Counted from the stretch's first letter, positions 10,777 to 26,196 are shown. The stretch: 64,000 bases of DNA from Anticarsia gemmatalis (GCF_050436995.1 NC_134747.1:11477501-11541500), one strand, 5' to 3'. The notes: generated from the letters alone by a model not told the origin. Program-made: numbers and translations.

Positions 10777-10999
10777 CCTACTAATATTATAAGTGCGAAA
10801 GTTTGTGAGAATGTAATTATGAATGGATGTTTGTTACTCTTTCACACAAATACTACCAAACCGATTACGATGATATTTGGTATATAGGTACCTGAAAACC
10901 CAGAATATCACATAGGCTACTTTTTATCCCGCAGTTCTCGAGGGATCGGGATTTACACGGGAAGGGTTTCCACGCGGACGAAGTCGCGGACGGCCTGTA
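10777..10999 (+). repeat. Lepidopteran SINE-like repeat, best copy
   Basis: Family order visible: TACTAATATTATAAGTGCGA, GTTTGTGAG, GAATGGATGTTTGTTACTCT, CACATAGGCTACTTTTTATC and GGACGAAGTCGCGGACGGCC. Short, non-coding, without inverted repeats. It resembles widespread lepidopteran SINE families such as Metulj, a name given from memory. A partial second start lies at 11036-11072 (TTCGAATGGATGTTTGTTAC). Confidence 0.75.
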
Positions 11000-11767
11000 G
11001 TATAACATATATTATATCGTATATCGTTTTAGATGTTAGGATGTTCGAATGGATGTTTGTTACTCAATCACGATTTTCATTATTTTTTTTTCTATTTTAT
11101 TATTTCTTGTTTTTCTATCCCAGAAATATGTACATCCGTTCCCCAAACAGAATCGTGGGCAATGAATAGTTAATTATAATAACAAAATAAAGCTTAGTTT
11201 TCAAAACAACTATAATCATAACATAATTAATTTTCACTAATAACACAACTAATCCAATTAATTGAAAAGCGGAAAATGTTAACAAATTGGTTGTCAGGAT
11301 TTAATTTGAATTTCAAATTAACTTGTCGAGCGTTAATAGGTAATTTGATTATAATTTATGCACAACACTATGATTTTATTAAAATACTTGAAAATTTGTT
11401 CATATTAGAACACTAACAAAGCAATTTCATAAAGTATTGGCAGGTTTTCACGAAGTTAAATTTATTATAAAAAATATACGAAACAATTATGTATGACTAG
11501 AAGCTTTGATGCCAGCAGTGATAATAAATTTATTATAAACATTTATTTACATTGTAAATAATCATTATTGAAACAGTTAAAAGGAAACCATTCCTTTTAA
11601 AATTTAATAATCGTATTTGGTAATCCAGACATCATACAGACATCAGACACAATTTTGCGTTAGTTGCAATCACCAAATCAAAAAAAGTAGACAAACCTGT
11701 TTCTATCCGAAAAATCCGTAACAAACAAATCACAGGCCTAATAAAATACTTACATACATATTACTTC

Positions 11768-11980
11768 ACTAGCTGACCCGCGCAACTTCGCTTGCGTCAC
11801 ATGAGAGAGGGTCATAATTTTCCCTGTTTTTGCGTCGTAGCGTCGTAGCGTCATATAACCTATAGTCTTTCTCGATAAATGGGCTATCTACCACTGACAG
11901 ATTTTTTAAAAATCGATCCAGTAGTTTCTGAGATCAGCGTGTTCAAACAAACTGTTCAGCTTTATAATATTAGTATAGAT
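11768..11980 (+). repeat. Lep1-like repeat, copy 2
   Basis: Begins ACTAGCTGACCCGCGCAACT and ends CTTTATAATATTAGTATAGA. The CAAA tract is reduced to one or two units, making it shorter than the other copies. Confidence 0.85.
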
Positions 11981-14900
11981 ATAGTAGACTTATTATGATG
12001 CGTATATTCGTAACACCTCACACCTCATTGCCCGCATGGCTACTTTAGGAGTAAATGGACCGAACACGGTTACTCGCTAAAAGTTTCGGAACATGCCTTT
12101 GAATCGCAATCTCGGTTCCCTTATAAGGGAATAATGTATCGGATGGCTGGAGCATCATTAGTGAGTTAGGGGAACGCTACACTGAAAGCTATGATGCATA
12201 AACTAGTAGGTAGTTAGTAGTCATCATTTTGTGTTTGAAGTGATAGAAAATAAATTGAACGAAACATTTAAAATGCAATGCAGTATTTGCATTAAAGTTC
12301 CGTAGGCTTTCGCTTACTCATATGGGAATGAATTGTGTGTGAATCTAAGTAAATAAATCGCATCGAAAATCAAATCTTCTGAGTTAAAAGTTCTTATAAA
12401 AAACTCTACCAAATTTTTTTGGTATAGCTGATTTTACCTTGTGCTAGATAAAAGATAACTTAATCAATCAGTCATATTTACCAACTAATATTTTCTGACA
12501 ATTAAACCAAAACAAACAATCATTTACAATCAGAATCAAAACTTCAGTGACATAATTTACCAAAGACAACTCTAAATCTCACAATACTCTCTGAACCAAT
12601 TTAAACAGAAATCCCGCAAAGGTCGTTTAAAATTATGAAAGTTCCGCGACAGCTGTGTGAAGTTCTGTGACGTCACGAGTCAGTAATTTAAACTGTACGT
12701 ATGGTAAAGTTCATGTATTCATCACAACTTTAAACTAACTATTTAAACTAGGTTTACATGACTTAAAACTTATTTTACTATTTACTTATATGGGTGGAGT
12801 CTTTGCGGTACGACGTGGCTCAAATTTATTGAGTTATAAAAAAAATTAAGATGAAAATTGTAAGATTCCGGTCAAGGGAATATTTCAAACGTTTAGTATT
12901 AATTTTTCTGCTCTGCAAAGATAAAAATAAGATATTTAAGCATCTGGGGAACTAAACAATTTTGCAATCTAATTTTTAAAGCAATCAAAGGGTTGCTAAA
13001 TCTTTAGTCGTGGCCAGTGTGTTGAACCCCTCTTCGTTCGGGGAGGAAATACATAACAGGTAGATTTGTCAAGCAATCCTCGAACCTAGACGATTCTTAT
13101 CATAATAAGGCTAAACAATGTGATGTGGTTAAGAATATAGTACAAAAAACGATACTCAAAATTAATTACAAAGCTACAAATTATATCCGCAATAAAAACC
13201 TGGAATACCAGCTTTAAAAAGTCATAAAACCTAGTCGTCTATTCGGTTTCCATTTACAGACACGGTATTAGCTTTGAGAAGGAATTTGTATAGATGTTAT
13301 CACACTGTGTCGTTATGGGTCTCCCGCGAAAAATGTCACTCTAATTGACGTGTATTACCTATTTAGAACTACGGCTAAGACTTTTAGATTTCTAGAGACC
13401 CGCTTTCAGTGAAGAAAACCTTAAAACTGTTTTCCTTAATCTAAGAATAGTTAGGTAAATGTTACTTACAAATCTAGTATGGTTTTTTATTCGCTTTAAA
13501 ACACTTTTAAGTATAATCTTTCCTTTAATTATTGTTTCCTGTAAACGGACATGGTCACTGAAGGCATGCAATAAAATTTCATGAAAAATGCTGCAACTAA
13601 TTTAATTTACAATGCCTACGCTACGATTCCACTACGCCTACGCTACGCCTTCGCGTCGCCTCTGCTACGGTTTTGTTACACCTACGCAGAACACATTCCT
13701 TTTATAGGCAGCTTCTATATCAAAAGAAGGATAGTGCTTAAGCAAATTGTTCGCTGAGTTTTAATACTACGGAACTGTAGTTAAGAAAAATACAGTCGAA
13801 CTACGATTAGTTTTTTCTAACAAACTCCGATCGGTGATTTATTAAGCCGTTAGATATTATATGATACTAGAAGTCAGAATGTCATAGAAATATTTGTCGT
13901 CGATCAATCTGGATTACATAGTTCGGTTATAGGTAGTCGCATTCTATTGCCTTAATAGATAATCTACGTAATCTTAGATCGAAGGTGTAGATAAGGTGGC
14001 ATGCCTGAATTTTTAATGGTCGTATCGATTGCAGTTCGCTGAATCGATGACTTTTAGTCTGTTATTTGTAGTGTTTTGCCTGTTCTTGTTATACTACTGT
14101 ATGTATGTAAAAAGTGTATGCACTCTATATTGTTATGATTTAAATAACTACCTAGTTTTAACATAACATCTGATTTTGTCGCGTTTCTACTTGTGTTGGT
14201 ACTTCAAAATAGTGCTTTTAAAACGCAAAATTCAAGTTTGACTTGGAAGTTGCACTTGGATATCGCTCTTGTTTGGCTCTTTTAAAATGAAAGCATATAT
14301 TATTCTATTCTCTAGTTATCTAGTCACAATTAATATCAAGACTTCGACACCAAATACTACATGCTTGAAAGTTGACTACAGAAATTGATAACTTTTTTTT
14401 CACTTATTCGTAGGTCATTAACCTTGTATCAAAACAAAGGTCCATGATCTATCCACCTATTTATATTCAGTTTCAAAAACATCATAAACAAACTATTTCG
14501 AGCAACTTGCTCTAACTGTTCGCAAAGAAACTAAGTTGGCAAGACGTTGAACTGTCAGGAACAAAGTGCGGCTCATACGTCAGAACCCTTTGACTGATAC
14601 GAGCTCTGATGGTGAACGGGGTGAAGTTTTTTGATGTTCATATTGTTTTGAGTGTTGGGGAATTTGTTTTAGGTTGCTTAGAAGCAATTTTAGTTAGATA
14701 TAATAAGAAATTATATACGTATGTCAAAACAATTTTTTAATTAATATTACATAGATACAAAAAATCACGCTTGTAATAATCGGTTATAATCAGTATCGGC
14801 GGAATTTGGTGTATGAAATTTTATTTTGCCATTTACAACGTTAGTCTCATGAAATAGGAGGCTATTGCCATCAATATCTGTATGATTAGTGTTTTTTTTT

Positions 14901-17900
14901 AATATTAATGCAGCCCGTAAAAGTGACAGTTTTGACATGTGAATTTAGTAATAGTTTGGAAATAATTTTGACATAATAGCTGTTGGTGTAACTGTAGAAA
15001 ACAAATTATTGAATAAGTATATTTTGGAGATATTCAAACAAAATACCGCAGTAATGTTTCACGGTTTTTTTGTCTCAGAGAAACGTCTCTAAATTTTTTT
15101 TTTCAAACACAATCTTAATACATTTGCGCATTGAAAAAGATGCACCTCATAAATATTTCTTTTGGAATTCAAAATCATATTTCACGGATTCCAAATAAAG
15201 CACGCTTAATATTTCAATTAAAATACTGCGACAAATGTGCATTGAGACTTGCTTTGATGTACCCTTCTTAAATCTTCATAAATTACAAGTGTGTTTGTCA
15301 TTCTGATGTTATCGCGAAATGACAATTTATTTGAGAGATAAACATTTGGAGACTTAAAAGTACAGGGTACAAAAAAGTTATAGTGTGATGAGAAGCTTGG
15401 TTATTTATAATAATTCTTAATGTATAGGCTACAATAATTTAACAGATTGCCTTAAGAATTTCCGTTTAAAAGTTATGATAAATGAATTGTGAGCTAACGG
15501 ACATTCCTTTTTGCAAGACTTATTAGTACCGAAATAACACCTACGTGGTTAATAAGAAATATAAACTTTTATATATACATTACATATCTACATAAAATAT
15601 TCCTTTCCACCATAGCGCTAGAAAGAGACCAAAAATATACACATACATACACGTATCTAATAATATAGCATGAGAAAGTATGAACAAATTATACCAGCTT
15701 AGATTAAATGAATCTTGTTTTAAAATCCAAAACATAATTTCCACACGACACGATAATATAAAAATGTCTTAATCCCGCCCTAATAATCCCTGTCATTCAA
15801 TTCCATAAAGTCTTATGTCACAACACAGAGCATGTAACAACAGCTGTTTCGTATCTAATCCTAGTACGAGTGCGTCACACAGACTCCACCTTGAATACGT
15901 GCACTGTATTTAAGATGACAATCACAATTGTGACGGATTGAACGTCACATACCTGTTTTATAGGTTTTTATTACTATTGTCTAATCTGATAATATACTGC
16001 ATTTTAATTTGTTTTCCTACTTGATTACATAATAAATCTATTAGTTACTTTACTTATTGTCCTTTCTTTCTTTCTGAAACGATAAATTAAACGATCAACA
16101 TTACGGGTAAGGAAGAAAATTGCACGAAAATCAGTTCAGTCGTTTATGAGTTAACTAATAAATATCATATTATTCCTTATCATTTGTAGTAGGCTTCGGT
16201 ATAGTCGAGAATGCCAGTCATATAGGCAGAACACATATAAAATAAAAAAGTACTCTCAATGTACAAAACAAACCTAAAAATAGAGAGGTGCCACACACTA
16301 TCGATAACAGTTGCGGCTACCGTTTAATGTTAAAAACGACTATTTATATTCTAATTTATTTTAAGCTCTATAAATCTATCTCCGTTCAGATCTGGAATTA
16401 ATTAAAATCTGTTTATACGCCGCCTACGTATAACTGAAGAATCAATTAGTGAAATGAGTTATTTCAAATATAGTGGGTGGAGGCGTTTCACATCAGCCAG
16501 TTACGCGTTGATTAATTAAACGCTAATAGCATTTTAAATACTTTTTAATGAAAATGTTGCAATACTTGCAGGGTTTTTTTACGCAACCGGCTTTGTAATT
16601 TTACAAACGCTTTATTTTGCACTGTACTTACATGTACATAGGACAGTCTGAATACACAAAATTACTGTTTTTAGTAAATATCTATCATGTGTAACGAAGA
16701 CCTATCAAATGTATAAACTATGTAGACAAAATAGAACCATCCAAAACAATTTTTGTTTAGTTTTTGTTCCACGTGGTTATCGAACATTTTTGCACATACA
16801 TTGCACTACAGAACAGACGTCGACGTCGTCATAGCAATGCAAATGACATAATAATATGATAGAATCGCATCTTTAGATACGAAATGGAACGAATACAAAG
16901 TCCCGTATGATATGAGAAGTGTCAAAAGATCACGATTTTCACGAAGGCACCATAAAGGTAGTTTTAACCTTAAACAAACTACGTTTGTAGGTAAAAAAAC
17001 TTTAATATGTAGGTACATAAAGATCCGAGATAAAAATAGATCATTACCTATACAGCTACATATTCTTATTATCCGTGTAGGCGGCCCATAACTCCTGCCT
17101 TATGGGAATATCGTATGAATAATAAGTTCTAACGCGTTCCTAGTATAATATACATTACTTATAATATCTTATACTTTATGTAAACCTGAGAACTGTAGGG
17201 AATTTAGCTCAAATATTTGAATGAACGGTAACTTTTGGCTCGATAGTATCGAACTCCTATCGTTTAAATGTCAATAATCGGTAACTGTTGACATTTAAAC
17301 CTACGCAAGTTAAGTTTATTTGTGAAACCAGAATACTTTTTTCGCCATTGTTAGCGAGCTTATACGAATATTAACCTCAAAAAATGTATTTCGTTTCATC
17401 TTAAATTCTTAACTTTCTTCACGAATCTTGCATCCGAATGAAAACAAATTAACAAATGAGAATATCAATAAAGTATTTTTAGTTTTCTTTGGCATTAAGA
17501 TAATGGTTTTAAATAAAAATATGGGTAAGTTACTTGCAATATAAAAATTACAAACGAAACGTATAATATTTATTACTCACGAGAACCAACATAGAGCATA
17601 AAACAGAACCATGGTTCAAAACAATCATATATAACCAACATCTATCAGCAGAACACGCGTGTTTTAATTAACAACCTGTCACATTGCCGCCATACACCCC
17701 TCCCAAGAGAGCGGCTCGTAATTACAACGACGAGTCACGATCTATATCAGCTGTTAAACCGTACACGTGGACTTCGATGACCAGTTACTTGATAACTCCC
17801 AGATGATCAAATGATAGTGTAAACTTATGCTCTTAATTTAACTTATGCTGATGATTTGTAATTTTACTATGGTGTTAATATTATAGAGCGACTATACTCG

Positions 17901-18783
17901 CGCCGTTTTACTGAACTAAGTCATGTCAGTTTATCAAAGTCTCTCGCTCGCACATTGCCACAAATTCCTATGATTCTTTTGATTACGACGACAAAAATCT
18001 GCTTGAAGAATTGAGATACACTTGTGGGTCAACTACTCTTGTAATGAACAATGCCTTTTATTTTTTAACTTCTCGTTTGTAAGAGACCAATATCTAGCGA
18101 CGGAAAGCTGCAAATGCCAACAAAACAAACGGCCTTTCTTCGAACGTGAGTCCTACGCAACAAGACTCAACGCATCTGCGTATTATCAAAAACCCTCCAC
18201 GTTGCGTGCGAATTGCGTTGCGTTCATGAACTCACGATGGAGATTAAAGTTCCTAAACAATTCAAGGCCTATACTAGTCTCTTTATTTTTGTAATTTAGT
18301 AAGATCTAAATATTTACATTTTGTATTGCACAATATTACTTCTATTGAAGAAAGGTTGCGCAATATAAGAATTGCTCTTATTAATGATAATAGTTACTAA
18401 TGTTTACACATTTAAATTAAAAACGAACTACAATGTTTGTAATAGATCTTTTTTAATGTAGGTCAATGTCAGGAAGAAGACACATAGCGTTGAGTCACTT
18501 GGAAAAGCTCGAATATAGATTTAATTTATTTAGTCTTTTTAATATAAAATAAATAAATATTTTTAAAACTCGCGCTAAAAACCCAGTCGGTTTACGACAG
18601 TGTACATATTTTATTACAACTGAGTCGAAAAGTTAAGCAAATAAAAAAAAATAGTATTAATAATTGATCCCTTATAACAAGATTTATGGATCCGAATGAA
18701 GCAAAATGAGTTTGCAGGGATCGTAGTGCGTAGCGTTATTTGGTCCTTAATTAACACCTGGCAAACATTTTCATTGTATTAAA
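11981..18783. other. Long non-coding stretch, no gene recognised
   Basis: No exon with recognisable protein motifs on either strand. Noted items: a CTACGCC/CTACGCT-rich patch at 13612-13690, a perfect TGACGTCA at 12668-12675, and many AT-rich open frames of 60-90 codons (for example 18022-18294) without codon bias. It could be intron or intergenic DNA. Confidence 0.5.
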
Positions 18784-19034
18784 TACTAGCTGACCCGCGC
18801 AACTTCGCTTGCGTCACATAAGAGAATCATAATTTTCACCGTTTTTGTAACATTTTTCACTGGTACTCTGCACCTATTGGTCGTAGCGTGATGATATATA
18901 GCCTATAGCCTACTTCGATAAATGGGCTATCTAACACTGAAAGAATTTTTCAAATCAGATCAGTAGTTCCCGAGATAAGCGCGTCCAAACAAACAAACAA
19001 ACAAACTCTTCAGCTTTATAATATTAGTATAGAT
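18784..19034 (+). repeat. Lep1-like repeat, copy 3
   Basis: Full copy from ACTAGCTGACCCGCGCAACT to TTTATAATATTAGTATAGAT with four CAAA-type units before CTCTTCAGC. Confidence 0.88.
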
Positions 19035-20217
19035 TAACCATAAAAACTATCCGCACATCAAACTAATTTTAGGTGCAAGGATACAGTCTATCGTTACTAA
19101 TTGACTGCGACACCTTACGTCTGCGCCGACGCAGCTACACTTACCCAACTTTAATGACACATACCACGGATACACATAGAGTGAGGACGGTTTTGCAATT
19201 ATTGGGACTTGAGATTTCTGCCTACTATGTGATAGCCTCTTAGACGCACTTCCGTTATTTGCCCTGCAAATCTTAATATAAGTATAGTTTGAAAAACATA
19301 TATCAATGTCACTACAAATTTTGTATATTTGAAGTTTCGCTTGGGACTACCGAAACGTTCCGTTCACCAGGTAAACTTTAGCACTTTCGGAGATGAAAAT
19401 ATATTGATGTATTCTATTGAGATAATAAAATTAGTAAACCACGTCAAAGAGATTTAAATGGATTGAACTTTTTGACATAAAATTGACCACCCAACACCAC
19501 GAAAATAAAGATCAGAACAGTCTCTAAAGTATTTACTTTGCTTCCATTATTTGAATGTATGTCATTCAAGATTGATTCATAGTACAGGAGCTGTCAGAAA
19601 ATCAAAACATTTGTTCATTTTAAACAGAACTGCATTAATCATGTACAGTTTCCACACATTTTGCATGCATCAATAAAACTGTCTGATTTATGAACACCCT
19701 GTATTACGTGATATCAGTAATAGATTAATATCAAACTGATTAACGTTTGATTTATCATCATTATTTGATCATCAATCAAATTATAACTTAGTTACAACAG
19801 TCAATCAAGCCGTGATTTGTTTTAATACCATTACTCACTTTAGTATCAATTATGAAATAATTTTGACAGCTATAGAAATATATAAACTAACTAAATATCA
19901 TTTTGAATAGTCTTTAAACTGAATATGTAACTGCTGGGCTATGATATCCTATTGAAACTAAAGAGTACATAGGTATAGTTCAGTATTATATACTTTCATT
20001 AAAAGATTCCGTACACCGTGAACACAAAAAATTGCGTATAATAATTAGTAACACTTAAACAAATAAACCTCCCCCCTCTGTTAAACTATTCATAATTTAA
20101 TTTCGAATAATTTCAGATTAATTCCAAGAATGAGACGCATCAATTTCATTTTTTATCCTTAGATTCATATTATATTTAATTACATAAATTAACTGCAATA
20201 TTTAGTGCTGCCTCTTA

Positions 20218-20275
20218 AAAGTTGTGTTTAATTGTAACATTATATACATATAATGTTACAATTAAACACAACTTT
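20218..20275. repeat. Perfect 27-bp-arm palindrome
   Basis: 20218-20244 (AAAGTTGTGTTTAATTGTAA...) is the exact reverse complement of 20249-20275, with loop TACA. It is not linked to any element seen here. It may be a very young miniature hairpin or a replication-generated palindrome. Confidence 0.92.
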
Positions 20276-20585
20276 ACATATAATTGTTCTCTACATTATG
20301 CATGAATTACAAAATTAACAAATCCTTTTCAACATTTTAAAACGCGAACTGTGAACGGCAAAAATAAAAGCTGTTTAAGTGTGCGCATTTTAACTTAATG
20401 AAGCAGAATTAAACAAAGCCCTTAAGGCTGTATGAGAAAGAACAATTTGAAATACAACACTAGAGTAATTGCTTTAATTCTCAGCACGTAATTCCAACAA
20501 ATCTCTAGATTAAATACTTAATTGAGCTAAGTAACGTAACAGCCATATTTTGTAATATTACAACGGTAATATAAAGTTCCAGTGG

Positions 20586-20754
20586 CACGGTTCTCTACAG
20601 TCGGTACTATAGAGTAACGAGAGTTTGACATTTAAATTGTACTACAAAAGTAGTTCCTACGACATCCGTTAGGGGCGCTGATCAGATTTTCATGCAATTT
20701 TTCTACGATAGCTAGCGGTTGTCGATAGTCAATAGTGAAAGAGAATCGCGATAC
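20586..20754. mobile_element. MITE family copy
   Basis: Carries GTTCTCTACAGTCGGTACTA at one end and GTCGATAGTCAATAGTGAAA...GAATCGCG at the other, with GAGAGTTTGACATTTAAA and GTAGTTCCTACGACATCC inside. Confidence 0.82.
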
Positions 20755-21280
20755 AGTTGCACATGCTCAATACTAGCAAGAAAATATGCTACTATTGCTC
20801 AATTGCTACTTTGCAGCACGTGTGATGATTGACGATAATAAGCGTGCTCATTTCGAGTTTGCTTACAATTTGACAGCTGTGTATAAGTGATTATGGCATG
20901 CTACCTGCAGCGCAGGGCAAAAGGAGCGTGCGTTTAGCACGTGTAAACAAGTGCAAAAGCAAACGTACCAGTTTAACCAGCACACTCTTGAGCTTGTAAG
21001 CTTACTATTAAGCATGAACTTTTATAATCATGTGTGGCTATAGCTTTATTATTCCTGACATTTGTTTTAAAAGCCATTTTGAAACATTAATTTGGCACGT
21101 GGTGTCCTAATTGCTTAACCGCTATTATAGAAGACGCGTTCCTAGGAATACGACCTAAAAAGGGTCGTTTAGTATTATAAATCATCAACAAACATGAATT
21201 AAACATGCGAATAAAGCCTGATTTTCTTCTAATGGTTTTTGAAAGGGAAACTATAACAATTGTCAAGCAGACTCACCTGA

Positions 21281-21319
21281 CGACAACCGGCTATAGAGAA
21301 CTGTAAAGAATCGCGCTAC
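21281..21319. mobile_element. MITE fragment with internal deletion
   Basis: CGACAACCGGCTAT is joined directly to AGAGAACTGTAAAGAATCGC and GCTAC, so only the two ends of the MITE family remain. Confidence 0.5.
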
Positions 21320-24300
21320 TGAAATTCAAATCAATTTCTTTAGAAAATAAGCCAACGTTGATAATACCTATACCTAATGAGATTCTAAAGTCATCTACGC
21401 AAGTAAAAATAATCGTGTTTTTCTATACTCGGGTGTAAACAAAGAACGTATTGAAAAATTTCACGGACCGTTTACGTGCCGTTACCGTACATTTTCCGAA
21501 TTTCACGCCTTTACCGTCAGCGGTTTGGCGTAAACATCGTGAACATTTCAAACACCCAGGAGAACATAGGCGTAAGTACAAATACGTCATTATTTGTTAA
21601 GAATTTTAATGCTATTTAAAGCTTTAGCATGTTTTTATTTCCATTAAGTAAGATGAAGACTTCAGCATACATTCAATATGTGAACCTAAACTATTTTAAA
21701 ATAATGTATAGTTTATTATTTATTTAAAACTTTCATCCAAAAATGTTCAATGGCAGTCTTAATGCAAAGGCATTTTCTCCCAGACTACCTTAAGGTGATT
21801 TATCGGTATATAGCACACTATCAGAATATCTAAATAAAAGAATATCTAATAAATTGCTCAAATATTTTTTGGCCATTGTATAAAGAGAGTGCTTTTTTAC
21901 ACTTACGCCTTTGTTTCTCCGGGTCAGCGATTTAATCCATAATCTGATACAGCGCATTCAAGTGACTGACGTTACCATAAATATTTACAATACAGGAAAG
22001 TAGGCCGTTTATTTAGTGCGAAATATTCATAACAACAGCTTTGTTTGGGCATTTTTATAACCTTTTACACAGTCTTTGTTCCACGACGCGTTGTAAATAA
22101 GAAAGTGTGACGTTGTATAAACATTTCGAAAGAATTTAACTTGCTGGACCAACAAAACATATTGTGAATATTTAAGGTACATTAGAAACTGAGTCACAAT
22201 CTTAAGTAAGTAACCGTAGAATAAAGTCCTCAGTACGTGGGGTCAGCAAATGATTTAAAAAAGGGATTTGCCGGGACTTTGACAACTAACCACCTTCCCA
22301 ATGTCTACAATCCTTGGGAATGTCTTAGGTTTTTTAAAGTTAATTAATCTTTAGAAACATGTTACACGCAGAAATTATGCCTAACATACCTTGAAGTTGA
22401 CAAATACCTTGAAATTGATACAACCAGATATTACCTTATCACATAACGTCTCAAACGTCCTTGGAGTCTCAACAATTCTAAGTATTTACGCCTGAAGAGA
22501 ACATTATATCAAGGTGTAATATATTTTACCTAAACACCCATCTGTCACTATTTAATCACACGCGACGTCATTTTAAATTACATTCGTATAGCTTTTAGAT
22601 ACATGCTATTGCACTATTAAAGGGACCGGTTTGAAATAATACGCGTTTGCTACTGCGACGAGTAAGTACCGTTTATTTTGCTGTTGTCGATTCAGTGATT
22701 TTGGTTGTGACAGGTTTATTGATCTCAATAACTTCTGCTGTTACATTGATTTTATCTTTGATATTGTAATATTCTAATTAATTATATCTAAAACTTTTAA
22801 GACACATGTTTTATGAGTAGTCAGGAGCTGCTTGTCTTCTCATTGATCCTGCTTTCCAAACTAGTGGTATTCATCTACTGTATTTTTAACAATCATAAGT
22901 GTCTGTATTTGATCTACCTAAATTTAATAAATGATTTGGTTTATACGATAAAATAATTTTCTTTTTTAACTCCACAAGATTTGTAGAAGTATACATTGTT
23001 ATTCCATGAGTAAACTAGACAATGTATTTTACTCATAAATAAATACACGTGCATTCAAACAACTAAAATAAATTGTATTTACTTTGTTAATAGACTAATA
23101 GATTATAGTTGAAATTTTGAGCTATTGAAAATAACGGGCTTTCAAACGATTAACAGATATATCTGGTATCAAAAAAATAAAACATATTAATCATACCAAA
23201 ATAATCAGATCTAGATCTTATCTCACAAGCTACTCACATCACAATCAAAGCCTATGAACCCAGAGCATTTCCATTAAGCTCCGTATCGACGTTATTCAAT
23301 TCCAAAAACACCATTTGTCTTCTTAATGCCCGCGAGATATGATCTACATTCTACAGCCTCGTAACATATACAGTCAATAGGGAGCAAACACATGGCCATT
23401 GCAAACGAACTTCGAGCATTCACCTTACGACTTAGAACAAACTTGACGTTTACGGCGCTTAGATCCAAAATTTTATTACATTTTAGTTAAGACTCATCAT
23501 TATCATTATCTTCATGTATTTTACCTATGTTGCTTTGATGACTTGACCGAACTTGGACTGAGTGTGGTCAAAAGCACATTTGTTAGAGAACACAAAAAAA
23601 GACATTTATCTACCTAAAGGCTGAATTGATGTGTTACCTTTAATATCACCGAGCAGCAATTTGCACCTTCTGAAACTATATCTTATTTTGATGAGTGGTT
23701 GTCTTTAATCATCAAATCATGAACTGAATGAAATTAATGTTTTTTGATCAATTAATCATCAAGTCAGGTTGAAAAATATCACCAGGTAACTTGCATTAGG
23801 TCCGTCCCGCTCTTCCCTGCTATGCATCCTCTATGGTAGTAGGGTCAGCCCTACACATCTTTCTTCTCCATTTTGCTCTACAACTTTTTATGATAGATTT
23901 ACTGCGAGGAAAGTATCACATGTGCTATGGCCTTAACATCCTTACATGTCATTAGCATTTCGTCGAACAGCGTCAAGCATTTGCAAGAACGTTACAAGCA
24001 AACGATCATAACATGTACGCACTTTATATTGTACCATTTTCAAACTAATTGCCTATATTTCATACATACATACACGCCTGTAATACCCGAATATGTAAGC
24101 AAAGGTGTATGAAGTACACCCACGTTTGCTATTAAAAACGTTAGTCCCATACAAGAGGAGACTACCCTATTGCCATATTCCGTAAAACGTTGCAAAACTC
24201 CGAGCTACATTTGAAAATAATGTAATAAAAAGTGGAAAATTCCTATCGGACTATACCCAAGAACCAAACCACTTTTGCAGACCTCGTGATCAACAATACT

Positions 24301-26185
24301 ATCAAGAACATTTTTTACACATGACTGCTGGCTAGGGTTTCTTCCTAAACGAGAGAAGAGAGAATTAAAGAAGAGGGAAAGGGATAAGGCCTTGAGTCCA
24401 CCGGCACAATAAAGTCAGTAAAATGTGTACGCATGTTGTACAACTCTCAAACTAATTGCCAACATTTCATCGTTGCAAAACATTTAATATTTACCTTTCA
24501 CGCCTCTAATATCCGTTTATCTTTGATGCAATGTCATTAAAACGTTAACGACCGGTTCTGCGTGTTTGATCATGATTTTGTTATGAATTTCGATCAACAT
24601 TGAGATTGTGATGTAATTTTGTTATTGAATATTTGAAGTGACATGAATGAGACAGTTATACGTCTGAAGTATTTAATTTGTAATGTGAGACAAGTTTTTT
24701 ACATTATTTTGCAGAAATACAACAATAGTTTGACTTACGACTATTTTTAGCAGTTCTAAATAAGTATCGGTTAGCTTATCATTTCGAATTCTAACAGTAT
24801 TTTTGATACATTTGCTATCACTTTGTCTATTTCATAACTTATCCAACAATTATTCATAACCGGGGTTTTAAAAATTGAAATTATTCATAAGCTGCCTCTT
24901 CAACTTTTATTTAACTACTTAAAAAACTTTGGTGGACATAAAATTATTTTGGAACAAACCGTGTAAATCCTGCAGCAGTATCAACGAAAATACGTGAATC
25001 TGAAACTTACACATATAAAATGTAAGTAAAACATAGTCAGGTAAAATATTGTAACAGCTATAATATTAAATAAAAAAAGTACTAACATAATAATAACAAA
25101 TTTTAATAGTAAATATAGACTGGAAATTAATATAGCAGTTAAAAAACCTCTTCTAGATGATGATCACATTCATAAAGATAAAGAACAATCAAACGAAATA
25201 ACAGATCTATTAAACAACCATCGAAACATCAGAATATATGACAAATGAACCACCTGTAGCATTTGAAACTATACGTAATCAATATGCTTTTGTGATAGAG
25301 CTTTCAAGTGATATTCTATTACTCAGTGCCGGTGACAATACAAAGGCCGGTCAAAGGGAACTTGGGTAATTACTCTGCGATGATTAATTGTATGTTAGCT
25401 GTAGAACAGATTGATACACTTGATAACAATGGAATTGAAACTAGTTTATGTCTTCGGCTTTGTTTGTGGAAAGGAGGCTAAGTCCTTCCCAGAAGATATG
25501 TAGTAGATAATTTATTAGCAGTACTCACAAACGAAAAGATATTAATATTTGTAATAATGTTAATAATAGATGTTAATGTATCTATATAAGTATGTATTTA
25601 GAAGTATAAAAGTATGTTTATCAGTTATTTGGTTACCATAGTACAAGCTCTGCTTAGTTTGGAATCAAATGACCGTGTGTGAATATTAAGAGCTAGAGCG
25701 GATTATGTAGTCATTAAGTGTGAAAATAATTTAGTGAATATGTTAAAAAGAAATTATTGCTTTTTTTATACTCCGGTTATTATACGCTTTTCTATAAATA
25801 ATAACTTTAAATTCAAATATATTTTCAAAATCACTTCCTCCGTAAATTAAACATTTTTTCAAAACAGTATACATTTATAATATTCCTTAGATTAAACAAT
25901 TAATATAGTTTAACCCTACATTTTCAAACGTAAAGTAATATTCTCAAATGACGAAAGGGTCGCTTAGCAGCGTAATTACTCAATTGACCGCCAGACCGCG
26001 CCTAGCGTTGCGATGCGATTTTTTGTCGCAAGTCATTGCAATTAATCGTGGCTCGATTAAGTGTTTTACTTCTATATGAGTTTTATTGTTTATTTTACTT
26101 TTTACTTTGTTTGTTTATTGCAAAACTGTTTTTAATGGCTGGTAAGAGTGGTAGGTATAATGTTATTATTGGTGATAGCTTTTTT
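21320..26185. other. Non-coding stretch with minor repeat fragments
   Basis: No gene is recognised. At 24338-24410 there is a GGTTTCTTCCTAAACGAGAG...CCTTGAGTCCACC block, related to 898-950, 41985-42030 and, reversed, 54170-54255. The remainder is AT-rich without motifs. Confidence 0.45.
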
Positions 26186-26196
26186 TTAAATCTCTG

